In this document: positions 1 through 7,952 of the stretch, piece by piece | Position numbering within the stretch: position 1 is the stretch's first letter | Layout of the letters: each line of letters begins with the position of its first letter | Virus record (IMG/VR): IMGVR_UViG_3300017934_000001 | Coordinates: 1 to 44,983 of that record | Strand: one strand, 5' to 3' | Origin: a virus | Length of the DNA stretch: 44,983 nucleotides | Translations under genes and position numbers: made by a program | The notes under the pieces: generated by a model | Told to the model about the DNA's origin: nothing | What the model saw: only the letters and a program-made list of their open reading frames with translations | Databases searched by the model: none

Positions 1-271
1 CAACGGCACTATTAATCCCGTAACGGGCTACACGGATGGGACCAATTATCAACTCTGCATTGGCCCATATTGGGGCCAATTGATTGATGACAATACCAAT
101 TGGACAGTTCAATATAGCTGCGATTACAACGGCGTGAGCGGTGGCGCGTGGACGATTTATATGAAAGAGACGAGGAACACCTTCGCAACGGCTACGCAAT
201 TGATTGTCTTCAGCGATCCCAATAGCTCAAGTGCAACGGTCCACATGATCTTCGACAGCTACACGCCATAA
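1..271 (+). CDS. Secreted fibre-like protein, C-terminal end (continues from 43413)
   Basis: This is the last part of a 572-residue protein that starts at 43413 and crosses the circle junction. The frame begins at base 2, runs without a stop to TAA at 269-271, and the first 123 bases duplicate the window end. The segment is rich in Trp, Tyr, Asn and Thr and looks like a beta-rich C-terminal domain of a fibre or receptor-binding protein. A 60-bp repeat starts four bases after the stop codon. Confidence 0.75.
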   Translation, partial: NGTINPVTGYTDGTNYQLCIGPYWGQLIDDNTNWTVQYSCDYNGVSGGAWTIYMKETRNTFATATQLIVFSDPNSSSATVHMIFDSYTP

Positions 272-274
272 GCG

Positions 275-332
275 TCAGAGCGCGAACGCGACATGCCACA
301 ACCCCGTCGAGACAATTAAGAAGAGCGCCAAC
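275..332 (+). repeat. 60-bp family, forward copy F1 (family defined here)
   Basis: Each full copy has a left core TCAAAGCGCGAACG (or GCGCGCACGCC), a variable middle of about 30 bases that often holds a GTCTC...GAGAC dyad, and a right core AGAGCGCCAAC followed by a purine-rich AAAGAAA tail. The two cores contain the direct repeat GCGC(G/C)AAC. This copy joins the fibre gene to the 353 gene, and its purine tail supplies that gene's ribosome-binding region. Confidence 0.9.
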
Positions 333-352
333 ATAAACACAAAAAGAGACCA

Positions 353-622
353 GTGACTACACCACGTTTTGAACCAACCATCAATCTCGGGCATCTGCTG
401 ACGATCATCTCGATTCTGTTCTCGGTCTTCACCTCGGCGGCCGTGATTGTCTCGCGGCAGTCTGTGTTAGAAGCCGAGCAGCACAATCTCGCAGCGCGCG
501 TGCAACTAGTGGAGAACCAGTATCAGCGCAAGGACGTGACGGACGAGTTCCGGCAAAGCATCAACGTGCAGTTGGACGAGATCCGTCAGGAGTTGAGGCA
601 GTTGAACGAGAAACTGAAGTAA
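353..622 (+). CDS. Small membrane-anchored coiled-coil protein
   Basis: The product has 89 residues and starts at GTG 353, placed just after the purine tail of the preceding repeat. Residues about 11-33 form one hydrophobic helix, and the rest is charged and heptad-like with many Glu, Gln, Leu and Val residues, a probable coiled coil. The single N-terminal anchor followed by a coiled coil resembles phage spanin-like or virion-associated membrane proteins, but no family is recognised. It ends five bases before the beta-propeller gene and is probably cotranscribed with it. Confidence 0.65.
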   Translation: MTTPRFEPTINLGHLLTIISILFSVFTSAAVIVSRQSVLEAEQHNLAARVQLVENQYQRKDVTDEFRQSINVQLDEIRQELRQLNEKLK

Positions 623-626
623 GCGT

Positions 627-1925
627 ATGCCTGACATCCTGCACTACTTCTACCAAGGGTACACGGTTCATCACGTGGACGGCTGGTTCCACACCGCAGT
701 CCAGCGGGACGGTACCGTGGGGCCGACGCACACGTTCTCGAACATGTTCACCGGGAACGCGACGCCGATACCCAATGTGCAACCCTCGGGCTTCGGTTGC
801 CGGCCGATCATCGTCAACAAACAGATCCTTGTTCCGTATATCGACGCGAACGGGCACCCGGCATTGTGGCGAGGCAACGCTCAGTCTTTAGATCCGGCCT
901 GGACGTCGGAACTGGTATCGAATGACGTGATGCCGGGTGTGAGCGGCTTCAATACGCTGGACTATTCGCCCTCGATCGCGGTAGATGAAAACGGTGTACT
1001 GTTTTACGCCTATATGCTGAACGACTTCGCTACGTTCGGTTTGCTGAAACTCTGCACAAATTCCGGATCGGGATGGAGCGCGCCAGCGACGATTTACGAC
1101 CTGGTGGCGAATCCGCCTCCGAACGATCCGGGAATCGGGATATCGAGCGGCGTCCAGAACGCGGGCCTTTTCGCAAAAGGCGGGAAGGTCTACGCTACGG
1201 CCTGTCTTGATCAGCAAACTGGATTGAATTACCACAACGAAGTGCTGTTTGCCATCGTCAACGGGTTGCCCGTGGCCGTGGATCAAGCCAACTTCGCGGG
1301 GTTGACCTCGCCTTACTTTGCCGGCCGCGTGATCGTCAATGGAATTCAATACGTCATTGCGGATGGCTCTGGAACCAATGTCGGGATGTTCCTGTATTCA
1401 AGCGCGGACGGAGGGAACACTTGGACTCAACGCGCGCAAGTCCTCACTGTCAATGGGCAGACGAACTTCTATTATGATCCCGTGCGACAGCGGATCTACT
1501 GTCTGTACTCCCCGACGCTCATCAAACTGCGGGCGCTCGGATATTTCGATCTGCTGAATCCCGGAACCTTCGTGACTCTGGAGACTACGTTCGATCCGTC
1601 TACGTTGCCGCCGCTCGCTCCGAGTTCGGCTGGACAAAGCGGCAGTAGCGCAGTGGCGCCGTTTTCAGACGGTTCGGTTGCGTTTATGATAATCGGAAGC
1701 AATACACCTGCCGTGCCTCCGAGCAACACGTGGATGCTGCATTATTCTTTCACGCCTCCTAACTCTGTAGCCAACGGAATCATCGTCAATTCCTTCATGC
1801 CAGCCACACAGGCCAGCGGCAACAGTCAGTTCTACAGTTTCGTGATGGATTCCATCGTTGCACCTGGGGGATCACAATACCTGACTCTGGCCTTTAAGGG
1901 AGAGAAGGTCTACCCACAACAATGA
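627..1925 (+). CDS. BNR/Asp-box beta-propeller virion protein
   Basis: The product has 432 residues. Residues 258-266 (SSADGGNTW) match the Asp-box S-x-D-x-G-x-T-W found in sialidase-type beta-propellers, and a weaker copy lies near residue 147 (SGSGWSAPATIYD). No catalytic sialidase residues could be assigned, so a glycan-binding or attachment role is more likely than hydrolysis. The last ten residues, FKGEKVYPQQ, form a motif shared with the ends of several other proteins here and may dock the protein on the particle. The protein at 2980 is a distant paralogue. A reversed 60-bp repeat follows 28 bases after the stop. Confidence 0.75.
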   Translation: MPDILHYFYQGYTVHHVDGWFHTAVQRDGTVGPTHTFSNMFTGNATPIPNVQPSGFGCRPIIVNKQILVPYIDANGHPALWRGNAQSLDPAWTSELVSNDVMPGVSGFNTLDYSPSIAVDENGVLFYAYMLNDFATFGLLKLCTNSGSGWSAPATIYDLVANPPPNDPGIGISSGVQNAGLFAKGGKVYATACLDQQTGLNYHNEVLFAIVNGLPVAVDQANFAGLTSPYFAGRVIVNGIQYVIADGSGTNVGMFLYSSADGGNTWTQRAQVLTVNGQTNFYYDPVRQRIYCLYSPTLIKLRALGYFDLLNPGTFVTLETTFDPSTLPPLAPSSAGQSGSSAVAPFSDGSVAFMIIGSNTPAVPPSNTWMLHYSFTPPNSVANGIIVNSFMPATQASGNSQFYSFVMDSIVAPGGSQYLTLAFKGEKVYPQQ

Positions 1926-1951
1926 GTCTCTTAGAAGAGTAAGATGATTAT

Positions 1952-2302
1952 ATGTCGGCGCTTTCCTCAGAGGTCTCTCAAGTTCCGAAGCCTGACGGCG
2001 TGCGCGCGTTGAAGCGATTCCAGAATCTCGGGACGAAAGAACTGACAGTATTGCGGCGACTCCGAGACGAAGACGAAGAACTTGTCTATGAACGCGGCCG
2101 CGCGTACATTGACGTGGATCGTGTAAGCAAGGCCGTAGTCTTCTCTTTACTTAGAGCGTGTGCGATTTCTTTGGACAGTTATTCACGACTCGGAGGATGC
2201 GAGCGCTATCACATCAACGGAACTGGACTTACATTACTTCAGAGCGCGAACGAGCAAATGTCTCAACCCGTCGAGACAGAAGAGAAGAGCGCCAAATCAT
2301 GA
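1952..2302 (+). CDS. Cassette gene with repeat-encoded ends
   Basis: The product has 116 residues and is built as leader, payload and tail. The leader (about 23 residues, ending PDGVRALKR) is encoded by a reversed 60-bp repeat, and the tail (LQSANEQMSQPVETEEK) by a forward copy. The payload, about residues 24-95, is charged and helical (ELTVLRRLRDEDEELVYERG) and may be a small DNA-binding or regulatory protein, but it is not recognised. The stop overlaps the next start as ATGA. Alternative starts inside the payload cannot be excluded. This is one of the cleanest examples of a gene bracketed by an inverted pair of the repeat. Confidence 0.6.
   Translation: MSALSSEVSQVPKPDGVRALKRFQNLGTKELTVLRRLRDEDEELVYERGRAYIDVDRVSKAVVFSLLRACAISLDSYSRLGGCERYHINGTGLTLLQSANEQMSQPVETEEKSAKS
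1954..2012 (-). repeat. 60-bp family, reverse copy R1
   Basis: Left bracket of the 1952 gene cassette. Read on the plus strand it contains the start codon region and encodes the leader ending DGVRALK. Confidence 0.85.
2239..2296 (+). repeat. 60-bp family, forward copy F2
   Basis: Right bracket of the same cassette. The middle holds the dyad TGTCTC...GAGACA. It encodes the C-terminal tail of the 1952 gene and leads into the start at 2299. Confidence 0.9.
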
Positions 2303-2448
2303 AAGGAACAACCGAAGCAGACATCATCCGAACGCCGAATCCGAATTGCAAAGCCTGTGTAGAAAGACGGTGGCACACGGAAGAGGAGTGGAAGAATCAC
2401 CCGAAGCGCGGAACCGGCGTGGAATACAGAAAGGCTCCGCAAACCTGA
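2299..2448 (+). CDS. Small hypothetical protein with CxxC
   Basis: The product has 49 residues, starting MKGTTEADIIRT, and contains NCKACVERRWHTEEEW, a CxxC plus His pattern that could bind one zinc. The ATG overlaps the upstream stop (ATGA), and its own stop lies three bases before the next start, so it is part of a coupled series. Function unknown. Confidence 0.6.
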   Translation: MKGTTEADIIRTPNPNCKACVERRWHTEEEWKNHPKRGTGVEYRKAPQT

Positions 2449-2451
2449 CTT

Positions 2452-2979
2452 GTGTATTTGCCTATCCAATCCCGGAGACAGTTACGACGTCGTGGCGTAG
2501 GTGATATCAATACAGTAGCCTCAGCCATTCAAACCCAAGAGGGCTGGTTCCCAGGCTCGGTGTCGTACCGGAACAACAATCCGGGGAACCTGATGTATGC
2601 GGGGCAACCGGGATCCATCGGCGCGGATCCCAACGGATTCGCCATCTTCCCCGACTTTCAAACCGGCTGGCAGGCGCTACTCAATCAAATCTCGCTGGAC
2701 GCTTCCCGAGGTCTGTCCATCTTTCAGTTCACATCGAAGTACGCGCCTGCGGCGGCCGGCAACGATCCTACGGCCTACGCTAATTCACTCGCAGCGGCAA
2801 CCGGAGTATCGCCTTCGGATTCTCTCGCCGCAGCTCTGGCGGGCTCGCCTTCGTCATCGGGCGGGCTGTTAGACACGTCAGGCTTGGATCTGTCGTCTAT
2901 TCTGCCGTCTGATCCCATGAGTTGGTTGGTTTGGGGCAGCGTGGGGGCTTTAGTACTCGTGCTGATGAGCCAAAACTAA
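2452..2979 (+). CDS. Lysozyme-like transglycosylase, membrane-anchored
   Basis: The product has 175 residues from GTG 2452. Residues 25-50 (AIQTQEGWFPGS, then YRNNNPGNLMY) match the active-site region of phage structural lysozyme-like transglycosylases, with Glu30 as the candidate catalytic acid. A Ser/Gly/Ala-rich linker leads to a C-terminal hydrophobic helix, about residues 155-173. A muramidase domain tethered by a single helix fits a virion-associated enzyme that opens peptidoglycan during entry, as in membrane-containing phages such as PRD1. It lies between two beta-propeller genes, and its TAA abuts the next ATG directly. Confidence 0.72.
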   Translation: MYLPIQSRRQLRRRGVGDINTVASAIQTQEGWFPGSVSYRNNNPGNLMYAGQPGSIGADPNGFAIFPDFQTGWQALLNQISLDASRGLSIFQFTSKYAPAAAGNDPTAYANSLAAATGVSPSDSLAAALAGSPSSSGGLLDTSGLDLSSILPSDPMSWLVWGSVGALVLVLMSQN

Positions 2980-4233
2980 ATGGCCACCCCGGTTGATCTT
3001 CGATGGATAGATGATGGCGTTTCAGGGGGCCACGCGATTGCGCAGTCCATTGTTAAAAAGGCATCAACGTCGAACGATGGGAACTCATGGACCGCTCCCG
3101 CCACGATTTATGACGACACTGCCCATCCACCGCTTGGAGTCGGTTCAGGGCTAGCGTTGCTTGATTTGTCAGTCGGCCAGCCCAAGGAAAAGGGCTACCT
3201 TGTGATGTTCGGAAATCCTGAGAATCAGTGGGTGTACATCCCATCCGACTCAAGTATTTCTCCGGTCATCATAGATCCAGTTGTAAAACCGATCTCTAAT
3301 TCCGGGTTCAGCGTTACGCCAAGCGGCCCGTGGGTTGCTTCATCTGGCGCTCTTTACTTAGCAGCTTATAAGAGCACCGGGCTGCTGATGTGCGTGTATA
3401 AATCGACTGACAACGGTGCAACGTGGGTGTTGAAGGATAATTCCCATGCGCCGTCGTTTGCTCCCGCCGGAGCCGATCCGATTGGATGGGTATGGGACGA
3501 TGCGAACCAACTTATACAGATTGTGTGCCCGGACGCTTCCGGTTTTCTCGCCCTGTGCGAGTTTTCGACTGCGACAGACACATATTCGGCCATCCACGAT
3601 TCCAATCTAGCAGGTCCGAACACTCAGGGCTTCGTGCAAGTCGGAAAGATCGGATCAACTATCTTTGCTACTTATGCCGTGCCCAATGGGTCCGGGCACG
3701 GTGAATGTTTCATCTCCATCTTTTCTGGCGGCTCATGGACGACGGTTCAAGAGAAGTACTCGACAAATATCGCGGGAACAACGGATGCGACCAACTGCAC
3801 AATGGCTGTCGATTCAACGCGGTCTCACTTATTCTACGGGTTTGTCGCGCCTGGAAACATCATCACGATGTTCTACCGCTCCTGCGCCGCGGATGGAACA
3901 CTCGGGAGCATCTTCGCGTTTCCGGCCGGATCGGGGAACGGGGATTTGACGGGCGCTCCGAACGACGCGATTCAGCTTCCCTACATCGACCAGGCCGGCA
4001 ATGCGATTGCCATCTCGAGCCGCACTTTTCATCCGGTCACGGGAGATCTTGTGCCAGGAATCTTTATCGGAACGCCATTGAGCGCGCCGGCGTGGACCGG
4101 ACCTATCCCTGTTTGGGATTCCCCGACTGCTCAATACTACGGGGGAGTGCTGGCGGCGTCTTCGCTGCCTGTAGTCATCACGGAACTGACACTTGCTTTT
4201 AAAGGCACGAAAGTATATCCTCAACCCAAGTAG
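2980..4233 (+). CDS. BNR/Asp-box beta-propeller virion protein, second copy
   Basis: The product has 417 residues and starts immediately after the upstream stop (TAAATG). Asp-box-like segments lie at 31-38 (SNDGNSWT) and 141-149 (KSTDNGATW). The text SAPATIYD or TAPATIYD is shared with the 627 protein, and both end in LTLAFKG-x-KVYP, so the two are distant paralogues. A role in host attachment or glycan binding is inferred; catalytic residues were not found. Confidence 0.72.
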   Translation: MATPVDLRWIDDGVSGGHAIAQSIVKKASTSNDGNSWTAPATIYDDTAHPPLGVGSGLALLDLSVGQPKEKGYLVMFGNPENQWVYIPSDSSISPVIIDPVVKPISNSGFSVTPSGPWVASSGALYLAAYKSTGLLMCVYKSTDNGATWVLKDNSHAPSFAPAGADPIGWVWDDANQLIQIVCPDASGFLALCEFSTATDTYSAIHDSNLAGPNTQGFVQVGKIGSTIFATYAVPNGSGHGECFISIFSGGSWTTVQEKYSTNIAGTTDATNCTMAVDSTRSHLFYGFVAPGNIITMFYRSCAADGTLGSIFAFPAGSGNGDLTGAPNDAIQLPYIDQAGNAIAISSRTFHPVTGDLVPGIFIGTPLSAPAWTGPIPVWDSPTAQYYGGVLAASSLPVVITELTLAFKGTKVYPQPK

Positions 4234-4257
4234 TTCTTTATGCTGCACATGACGAAA

Positions 4258-4278
4258 AGAGCAACCTACGGTTTCTCT
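4258..4278 (+). repeat. Hairpin family B, copy 1
   Basis: The sequence folds as AGAG-c-AACC-tac-GGTT-t-CTCT and is followed by TCGTCGCTTCACTCTTCCC, which is shared with the other copies. It lies in the 77-bp gap before the dioxygenase gene. Confidence 0.7.
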
Positions 4279-4310
4279 CTTCGTCGCTTCACTCTTCCCT
4301 TTCTGATTCG

Positions 4311-4955
4311 ATGACGCCAGAACAACTCAGCGAGTTTAGCGAGGTTGGCAGCTTGGTATTGCGCGGCGTCTTGGATGCTCAAGAATTGCAGTCTCAATGG
4401 GGCGAGTTGAAGCACGCTATTCTGAGCGGATCGGTGCAGCGCGCCGGTCGCTTTGTTCCTACGCCGCCGCCACCGATAGGAGACTTGTGGAAAGATTCTA
4501 GATTGACTGCTCTGGCTCAGCAAATCTGCGGGAATCATACGTTATTTCTGAATCGGTTGCTATTGAAGGATTCGACTTGGAATCTCGCGGTCTCGATTCA
4601 TCAGGATTGGCCGTACTTCTCGGGAGGCGGTAATAAACTCACGGTCTTCCTTCCGTTGTCGGCAGTGAAGGACCAGGGAGGCTTGACCTTCGTAAAGGGA
4701 TCGCATAAACATGGCGTGTTGCCGAGAGGAATGATTCAGCCGCATCGGTTTCCAGAAATGGAGAACTACAGGCCGGATCTGGAAGTCGGCGACATCGTGC
4801 TGATGGACTTTCTGACGTGGCACTATTCACAGAAAGCGCCGTCTTCATCAGACCGTCCGCTTGTTCAGATTGCCTACGAACCATTGGAGCCGAGCAGCTA
4901 TCTGGCACCGATGGTCCAGTGCACAGTGGGAAGCGCTACAGTACCAGATGTCTAA
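4311..4955 (+). CDS. Phytanoyl-CoA dioxygenase-like Fe(II)/2-oxoglutarate oxygenase
   Basis: The product has 214 residues. His97-x-Asp99 (HQDW) and His171 (TWHYS) form the metal-binding facial triad, and Arg182 (DRPLVQIAYE) is placed to bind 2-oxoglutarate. GGLTFVKGSHKHG is typical of the PhyH family. It should hydroxylate a small molecule or surface group; the substrate cannot be read from the sequence. Its 3' end overlaps the FkbM methyltransferase gene, so the two probably act together, perhaps modifying a glycan or lipid. The gene looks host-derived relative to the structural genes around it. Confidence 0.85.
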   Translation: MTPEQLSEFSEVGSLVLRGVLDAQELQSQWGELKHAILSGSVQRAGRFVPTPPPPIGDLWKDSRLTALAQQICGNHTLFLNRLLLKDSTWNLAVSIHQDWPYFSGGGNKLTVFLPLSAVKDQGGLTFVKGSHKHGVLPRGMIQPHRFPEMENYRPDLEVGDIVLMDFLTWHYSQKAPSSSDRPLVQIAYEPLEPSSYLAPMVQCTVGSATVPDV

Positions 4956-5775
4956 ACCCTTCGATTCGTTCTCGCTTGTGTCCCTACTCGAGCGCGACGG
5001 CTTCCAACTGGACAGCTTTCTCGGGACGATTGTACGGCGGGCTTACCGCATCGAATGCGCCACTGGGCCATTCGGAACTCCGTCTTATCCGCCGCAAGAT
5101 TCCGAATATCGGGAATGGGTCGATCTGCTCGAAGCAGTCTTAGAAGCGCGCGAATGCTTCACTATGATCGAGCTAGGCGCCGGATTCGGTCGCTGGACGG
5201 CGCGGGGGGCGTTCGCGGCGAAACAGCGCGGCATTCCGTATCGGCTGATTGCGGTCGAACCGGACCCGACGCATTTCCTGTGGCTCGAGCAGCACTTGAA
5301 AGACAATGCCATTTCAGCATCGTGGCTAATGCGAACTGCGGTAACGGACACGCGCGAAACCGTCCAGTTCTCAAAACAGAATCCCGCTGAGTCTTACGGT
5401 CAGTGCATCATACGGCACGCGGATGTAGAGACAATCGTGGTGCCGGCCTTCACATTGTCGGACATCCTCGCAAGATTCAGAGATCCTTGGTACTCGTTCC
5501 CTGATTACGTAGACTTGATCGACATGGACATACAGGGAGAAGAGGCCAGAGTCGTCCTGTCATCGGTCTCAGACTTAAACGCCAAGGTAAAGCGGCTGCA
5601 CATCGGAACGCACACGCGCGGGATCGAGCAGAAGATCCGGGAATGCCTCATATCGAATGGATGGACGTGTCTTGCGGATGAACCGTGCGGCCTTCAGGAT
5701 GGAGCGCAGAGTTGGGTGAATCCCAGGCTTCAAAGCGCGAACGGGCAAATGGCTCAGGCTCACCGAGAGCCCTGA
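4948..5775 (+). CDS. FkbM-family SAM-dependent methyltransferase
   Basis: The product has 275 residues from ATG 4948, overlapping the upstream gene by eight bases. SAM-binding motif I is ELGAGFG (75-81), followed by the acidic loop VEPDP (103-107) and MDIQGEE (193-199), the signature of FkbM-type O-methyltransferases. The C-terminal 16 residues (LQSANGQMAQ...) are encoded by a 60-bp repeat and are probably dispensable. The family methylates sugars or other hydroxyls, so a modification pathway with the adjacent dioxygenase is a reasonable inference. Confidence 0.85.
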   Translation: MSKPFDSFSLVSLLERDGFQLDSFLGTIVRRAYRIECATGPFGTPSYPPQDSEYREWVDLLEAVLEARECFTMIELGAGFGRWTARGAFAAKQRGIPYRLIAVEPDPTHFLWLEQHLKDNAISASWLMRTAVTDTRETVQFSKQNPAESYGQCIIRHADVETIVVPAFTLSDILARFRDPWYSFPDYVDLIDMDIQGEEARVVLSSVSDLNAKVKRLHIGTHTRGIEQKIRECLISNGWTCLADEPCGLQDGAQSWVNPRLQSANGQMAQAHREP

Positions 5776-5788
5776 GAAGAGCGCCAAC
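5730..5788 (+). repeat. 60-bp family, forward copy F3
   Basis: Encodes the C-terminus of the methyltransferase. The middle holds the hairpin CTCAGGCTC...GAGCCCTGAG, with one bulged base. Confidence 0.9.
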
Positions 5789-6005
5789 AACATAAGTAAG
5801 TGATAGAGAAACAAAGGGCGAACAGGTACTAGTACTCTCAAATTGATTCCTGAGTGAAAACAGTACTTTACATGGGTACGGTTTTGGCGTATTCTCTCCA
5901 GTAGAGGTTCAGAGAGACATGACTTTCAAGTTCACCTTTCTTCGTCTTGCGCCGCCCTGGAGTTGCGGCGCATCGGATATTCAGTCTTCGGGGAGGGCGT
6001 GAGAA
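5789..6005 (+). promoter_or_regulatory. Leader region before the zinc-ribbon operon
   Basis: This 217-bp gap holds the palindrome GTACTAGTAC (5826-5835), A/T-rich sequence, and the strong hairpin 5948-5972 described separately. A promoter for the 6006-9927 series is likely here, but I cannot assign -35 and -10 boxes with confidence. A 27-codon frame from ATG 5920 runs through the hairpin; it is not conserved in the other hairpin copies, so structure rather than peptide seems selected. Confidence 0.4.
5948..5972 (+). repeat. Hairpin family A, copy 1
   Basis: Perfect 8-bp stem TGCGCCGC / GCGGCGCA with the 9-base loop CCTGGAGTT, preceded by TTTCTTCGTCT. See the copies at 9943 and 22809. Confidence 0.85.
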
Positions 6006-6203
6006 ATGTTCACCACTTCAGCGAAGATTGCAGGTGTCTGCGCGCGTTGCGGCAGTCGCTTCTATGTCGGGGATGAGATCGCCTTGGATACGATTGCCGG
6101 TAACGATGTAGCTTATCACATTGACTGCACGCCTCAAAGCGCGAACGAGCACAAGTCTCAACCTGTCAAGACCGGCGAGAAGAGCGCCGACATAAAGGAA
6201 TAA
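6006..6203 (+). CDS. Small zinc-ribbon protein with repeat-encoded tail
   Basis: The product has 65 residues. CARCGSRF followed by YHIDC gives a CxxC...HxxxC pattern for a single zinc site, as in small phage zinc ribbons. The last 23 residues (PQSANEHKSQPVKTGEK...) are encoded by a 60-bp repeat. It is the first gene of a coupled series of small accessory proteins. Confidence 0.65.
   Translation: MFTTSAKIAGVCARCGSRFYVGDEIALDTIAGNDVAYHIDCTPQSANEHKSQPVKTGEKSADIKE
6134..6190 (+). repeat. 60-bp family, forward copy F4
   Basis: In frame with the 6006 gene, encoding its tail. The middle holds GTCT...AAGAC; the right core is altered to AGAGCGCCGA. Confidence 0.88.
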
Positions 6204-6208
6204 CGGCC

Positions 6209-6625
6209 ATGCAGAAGTTAACCGAACTCCAACTGGAAGAACGCCGCTTGCGCTCCGAGAACGTCAACTTCAAACCGATCCCCGCTCCCAAGCCGATCAC
6301 CGCGCAACCCTCAGCGCATCCGGCCCGCAAGCCGCCAGCCTCAGCGCGCGAATTAGGACATGTAAACGTCCATGAGATAGACTGCCAGCACTGCGGCGGT
6401 TCGGGCTTCGATCCCGGCGCGCTCGATCCCTTCGGCGAACTGTGCCCGCGTTGCAAGGGATCAAAGAAGGAAACGGTACGCCGCGACTACCTGGCTGAAG
6501 CGTTCCAGATTTGCGCGCGTCCTGATCCGCAACAGAGAGTCGAGCGGGCGCATCTGGTGGCGATTGTCGAGCACTGCCGCGCGTGTGTGGCGGCTGTTAT
6601 TGCGTTGCCGGAGGTGGCGGCATGA
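6209..6625 (+). CDS. DnaJ-type zinc-finger small protein
   Basis: The product has 138 residues. CQHCGGSGFDPG and CPRCKGSKKE are the CxxCxGxG-like knuckles seen in DnaJ-type zinc fingers and in small phage regulators. The N-terminal 50 residues are Pro- and Lys-rich. The stop overlaps the next ATG (ATGA). Function unknown; RNA, DNA or protein binding is possible. Confidence 0.65.
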   Translation: MQKLTELQLEERRLRSENVNFKPIPAPKPITAQPSAHPARKPPASARELGHVNVHEIDCQHCGGSGFDPGALDPFGELCPRCKGSKKETVRRDYLAEAFQICARPDPQQRVERAHLVAIVEHCRACVAAVIALPEVAA

Positions 6626-7032
6626 GCATCGACTGCGAGATATCACTGGGCGGCGATGGCGAGCCTATCTCTGGGTTCAAGGCATTCATGACCACGGACG
6701 ACACGGAAACCACGTGCGTGGAATGCCGTCGGAAGATTCCAGCGGGCCAAGAACGTGAACGGGCGACAGGGGAACTGAACGACGAAGCATTCGAGGTAGA
6801 CACTTGCCTGGATTGCCATCACATCGCCAAAGGTTTGCAAACGGAAGGCCGGGACTACGGCTCACTATGGGCTCAACTCGAAGAGCACGGCGGCGAAGAC
6901 GAAAACGGGGCGTTTGAGCAGTTCACAACCGGCTGCTTGGATAAAGTTGAAACCGCATCGGCAAAGCAATACCTAGTCGAGCGATTCAAGAAATGGAAAG
7001 GTCTATCCGCAGAAGGGAGTGCGACCAAATGA
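6622..7032 (+). CDS. Zinc-binding hypothetical protein
   Basis: The product has 136 residues and starts at ATG 6622, chosen for its ATGA overlap with the upstream stop. CVECRRKIPAG and CLDCHHIAKG form a two-CxxC zinc site near residues 33-70. The C-terminal half is acidic, then basic. Family not recognised; part of the coupled accessory series. Confidence 0.65.
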   Translation: MSIDCEISLGGDGEPISGFKAFMTTDDTETTCVECRRKIPAGQERERATGELNDEAFEVDTCLDCHHIAKGLQTEGRDYGSLWAQLEEHGGEDENGAFEQFTTGCLDKVETASAKQYLVERFKKWKGLSAEGSATK

Positions 7033-7514
7033 GCATCCTGAAGTTCGAGCCCAACGAACCACGCGAAGTGGTTCTCAAGTATCCCTCTCCCCGCATAGTC
7101 GAGGGCACCTACGGCGATCAGGCCATGTATTCTCTCTTAGGCGGGGATCTGATGTATGTCCCGCTGATCGTCCAGAAGAAACTGGAATCCATCGATGCGA
7201 AACCCGGCCAGAAACTCCTGATAGAGAAATCGAAAACGAACGGCAAGGTAACCTGGAACGTCACGCGGCCGGCCAAGCCGCAGCTCGTCGCGAAACTCTT
7301 GGACGGGCCAGCGCTCGAAGAGTATCCCGATGAGGCGCCGCGCAAGCCTCCCACAACACAACTCGCCAACGCGCTAAAGACGGCGCTCGCGGCGGCGAAA
7401 GAAGCGGAAGCCTACTCCCAAGAGATCGGACATCCGGTCCAGTTCGACAAAGACGATGTAAGGCTGATGGCGCAAACGCTGGTTATCAATGCCAGCAAGG
7501 AACGGGCGGCATGA
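7029..7514 (+). CDS. Hypothetical protein with small beta-domain
   Basis: The product has 161 residues and starts at ATG 7029, overlapping the upstream stop. Residues 24-80 (GDQAMYSLLGGDLMYVP...LLIEKSKTNGKVTWNVTR) are predicted beta-rich and resemble small phage proteins of OB-like appearance; the rest is Ala/Lys-rich and helical. A single-strand nucleic-acid-binding role is possible but unproven. Confidence 0.6.
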   Translation: MSILKFEPNEPREVVLKYPSPRIVEGTYGDQAMYSLLGGDLMYVPLIVQKKLESIDAKPGQKLLIEKSKTNGKVTWNVTRPAKPQLVAKLLDGPALEEYPDEAPRKPPTTQLANALKTALAAAKEAEAYSQEIGHPVQFDKDDVRLMAQTLVINASKERAA

Positions 7515-7930
7515 GCCATACTCCTGGACCGTGGAAATCTGGATACGGACGCGGTGTTACTGGTCCGCGTTGCGCTCCGAGTGCATACTGGGACGGATAT
7601 CCGCACATCGTCGCGTGGCCGGTACGAGCAGGCCAAGATGTCGTCGCATGGGTTATAGTCAGCGGAGATCCGAACAGTACGCCTACCGAAACATTGGAAT
7701 CGCTTCTGCCGGATGCGCAACTGATTGCCGCAGCGCCGGAACTCCTGAACGAATTGACGATAGCGGCACGCGGCTTGCGTGCTCTGGTGGATCTCGAAGC
7801 AACCGCCATTAACTACCGTCACACGGTACTGGCTTATGCCGAACGTTTTGAGGCTGTCATCGACAAAGCGACTCGATCGCCTCAAAGCGCGAACGGGGCA
7901 GATGGCGCAACCAGCGGAAGATCGTCCTGA
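7511..7930 (+). CDS. Phage-type HTPGPW protein with repeat-encoded tail
   Basis: The product has 139 residues. The N-terminal HTPGPWK and central DAQLIAAAPELLNEL are the two signatures of a widespread phage protein of unknown function. The last 15 residues (PQSANGADG...) come from a 60-bp repeat. The start overlaps the upstream stop (ATGA). A MITE-like element lies immediately downstream. Confidence 0.75.
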   Translation: MSHTPGPWKSGYGRGVTGPRCAPSAYWDGYPHIVAWPVRAGQDVVAWVIVSGDPNSTPTETLESLLPDAQLIAAAPELLNELTIAARGLRALVDLEATAINYRHTVLAYAERFEAVIDKATRSPQSANGADGATSGRSS

Positions 7931-7941
7931 AGAGCGCCAAC
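7882..7941 (+). repeat. 60-bp family, forward copy F5
   Basis: Encodes the end of the 7511 gene. Its purine tail AAAAGAAA (7945-7952) is the target sequence duplicated by the following MITE. Confidence 0.9.
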
Positions 7942-7952
7942 AACAAAAGAAA

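Noticed and set aside
1-123. The 123-bp end repeat as packaged terminal repeats of a linear phage
   Set aside because: Its length is typical of assembly overlap and it lies in the middle of a continuous reading frame; true terminal repeats usually do not split a gene this way.
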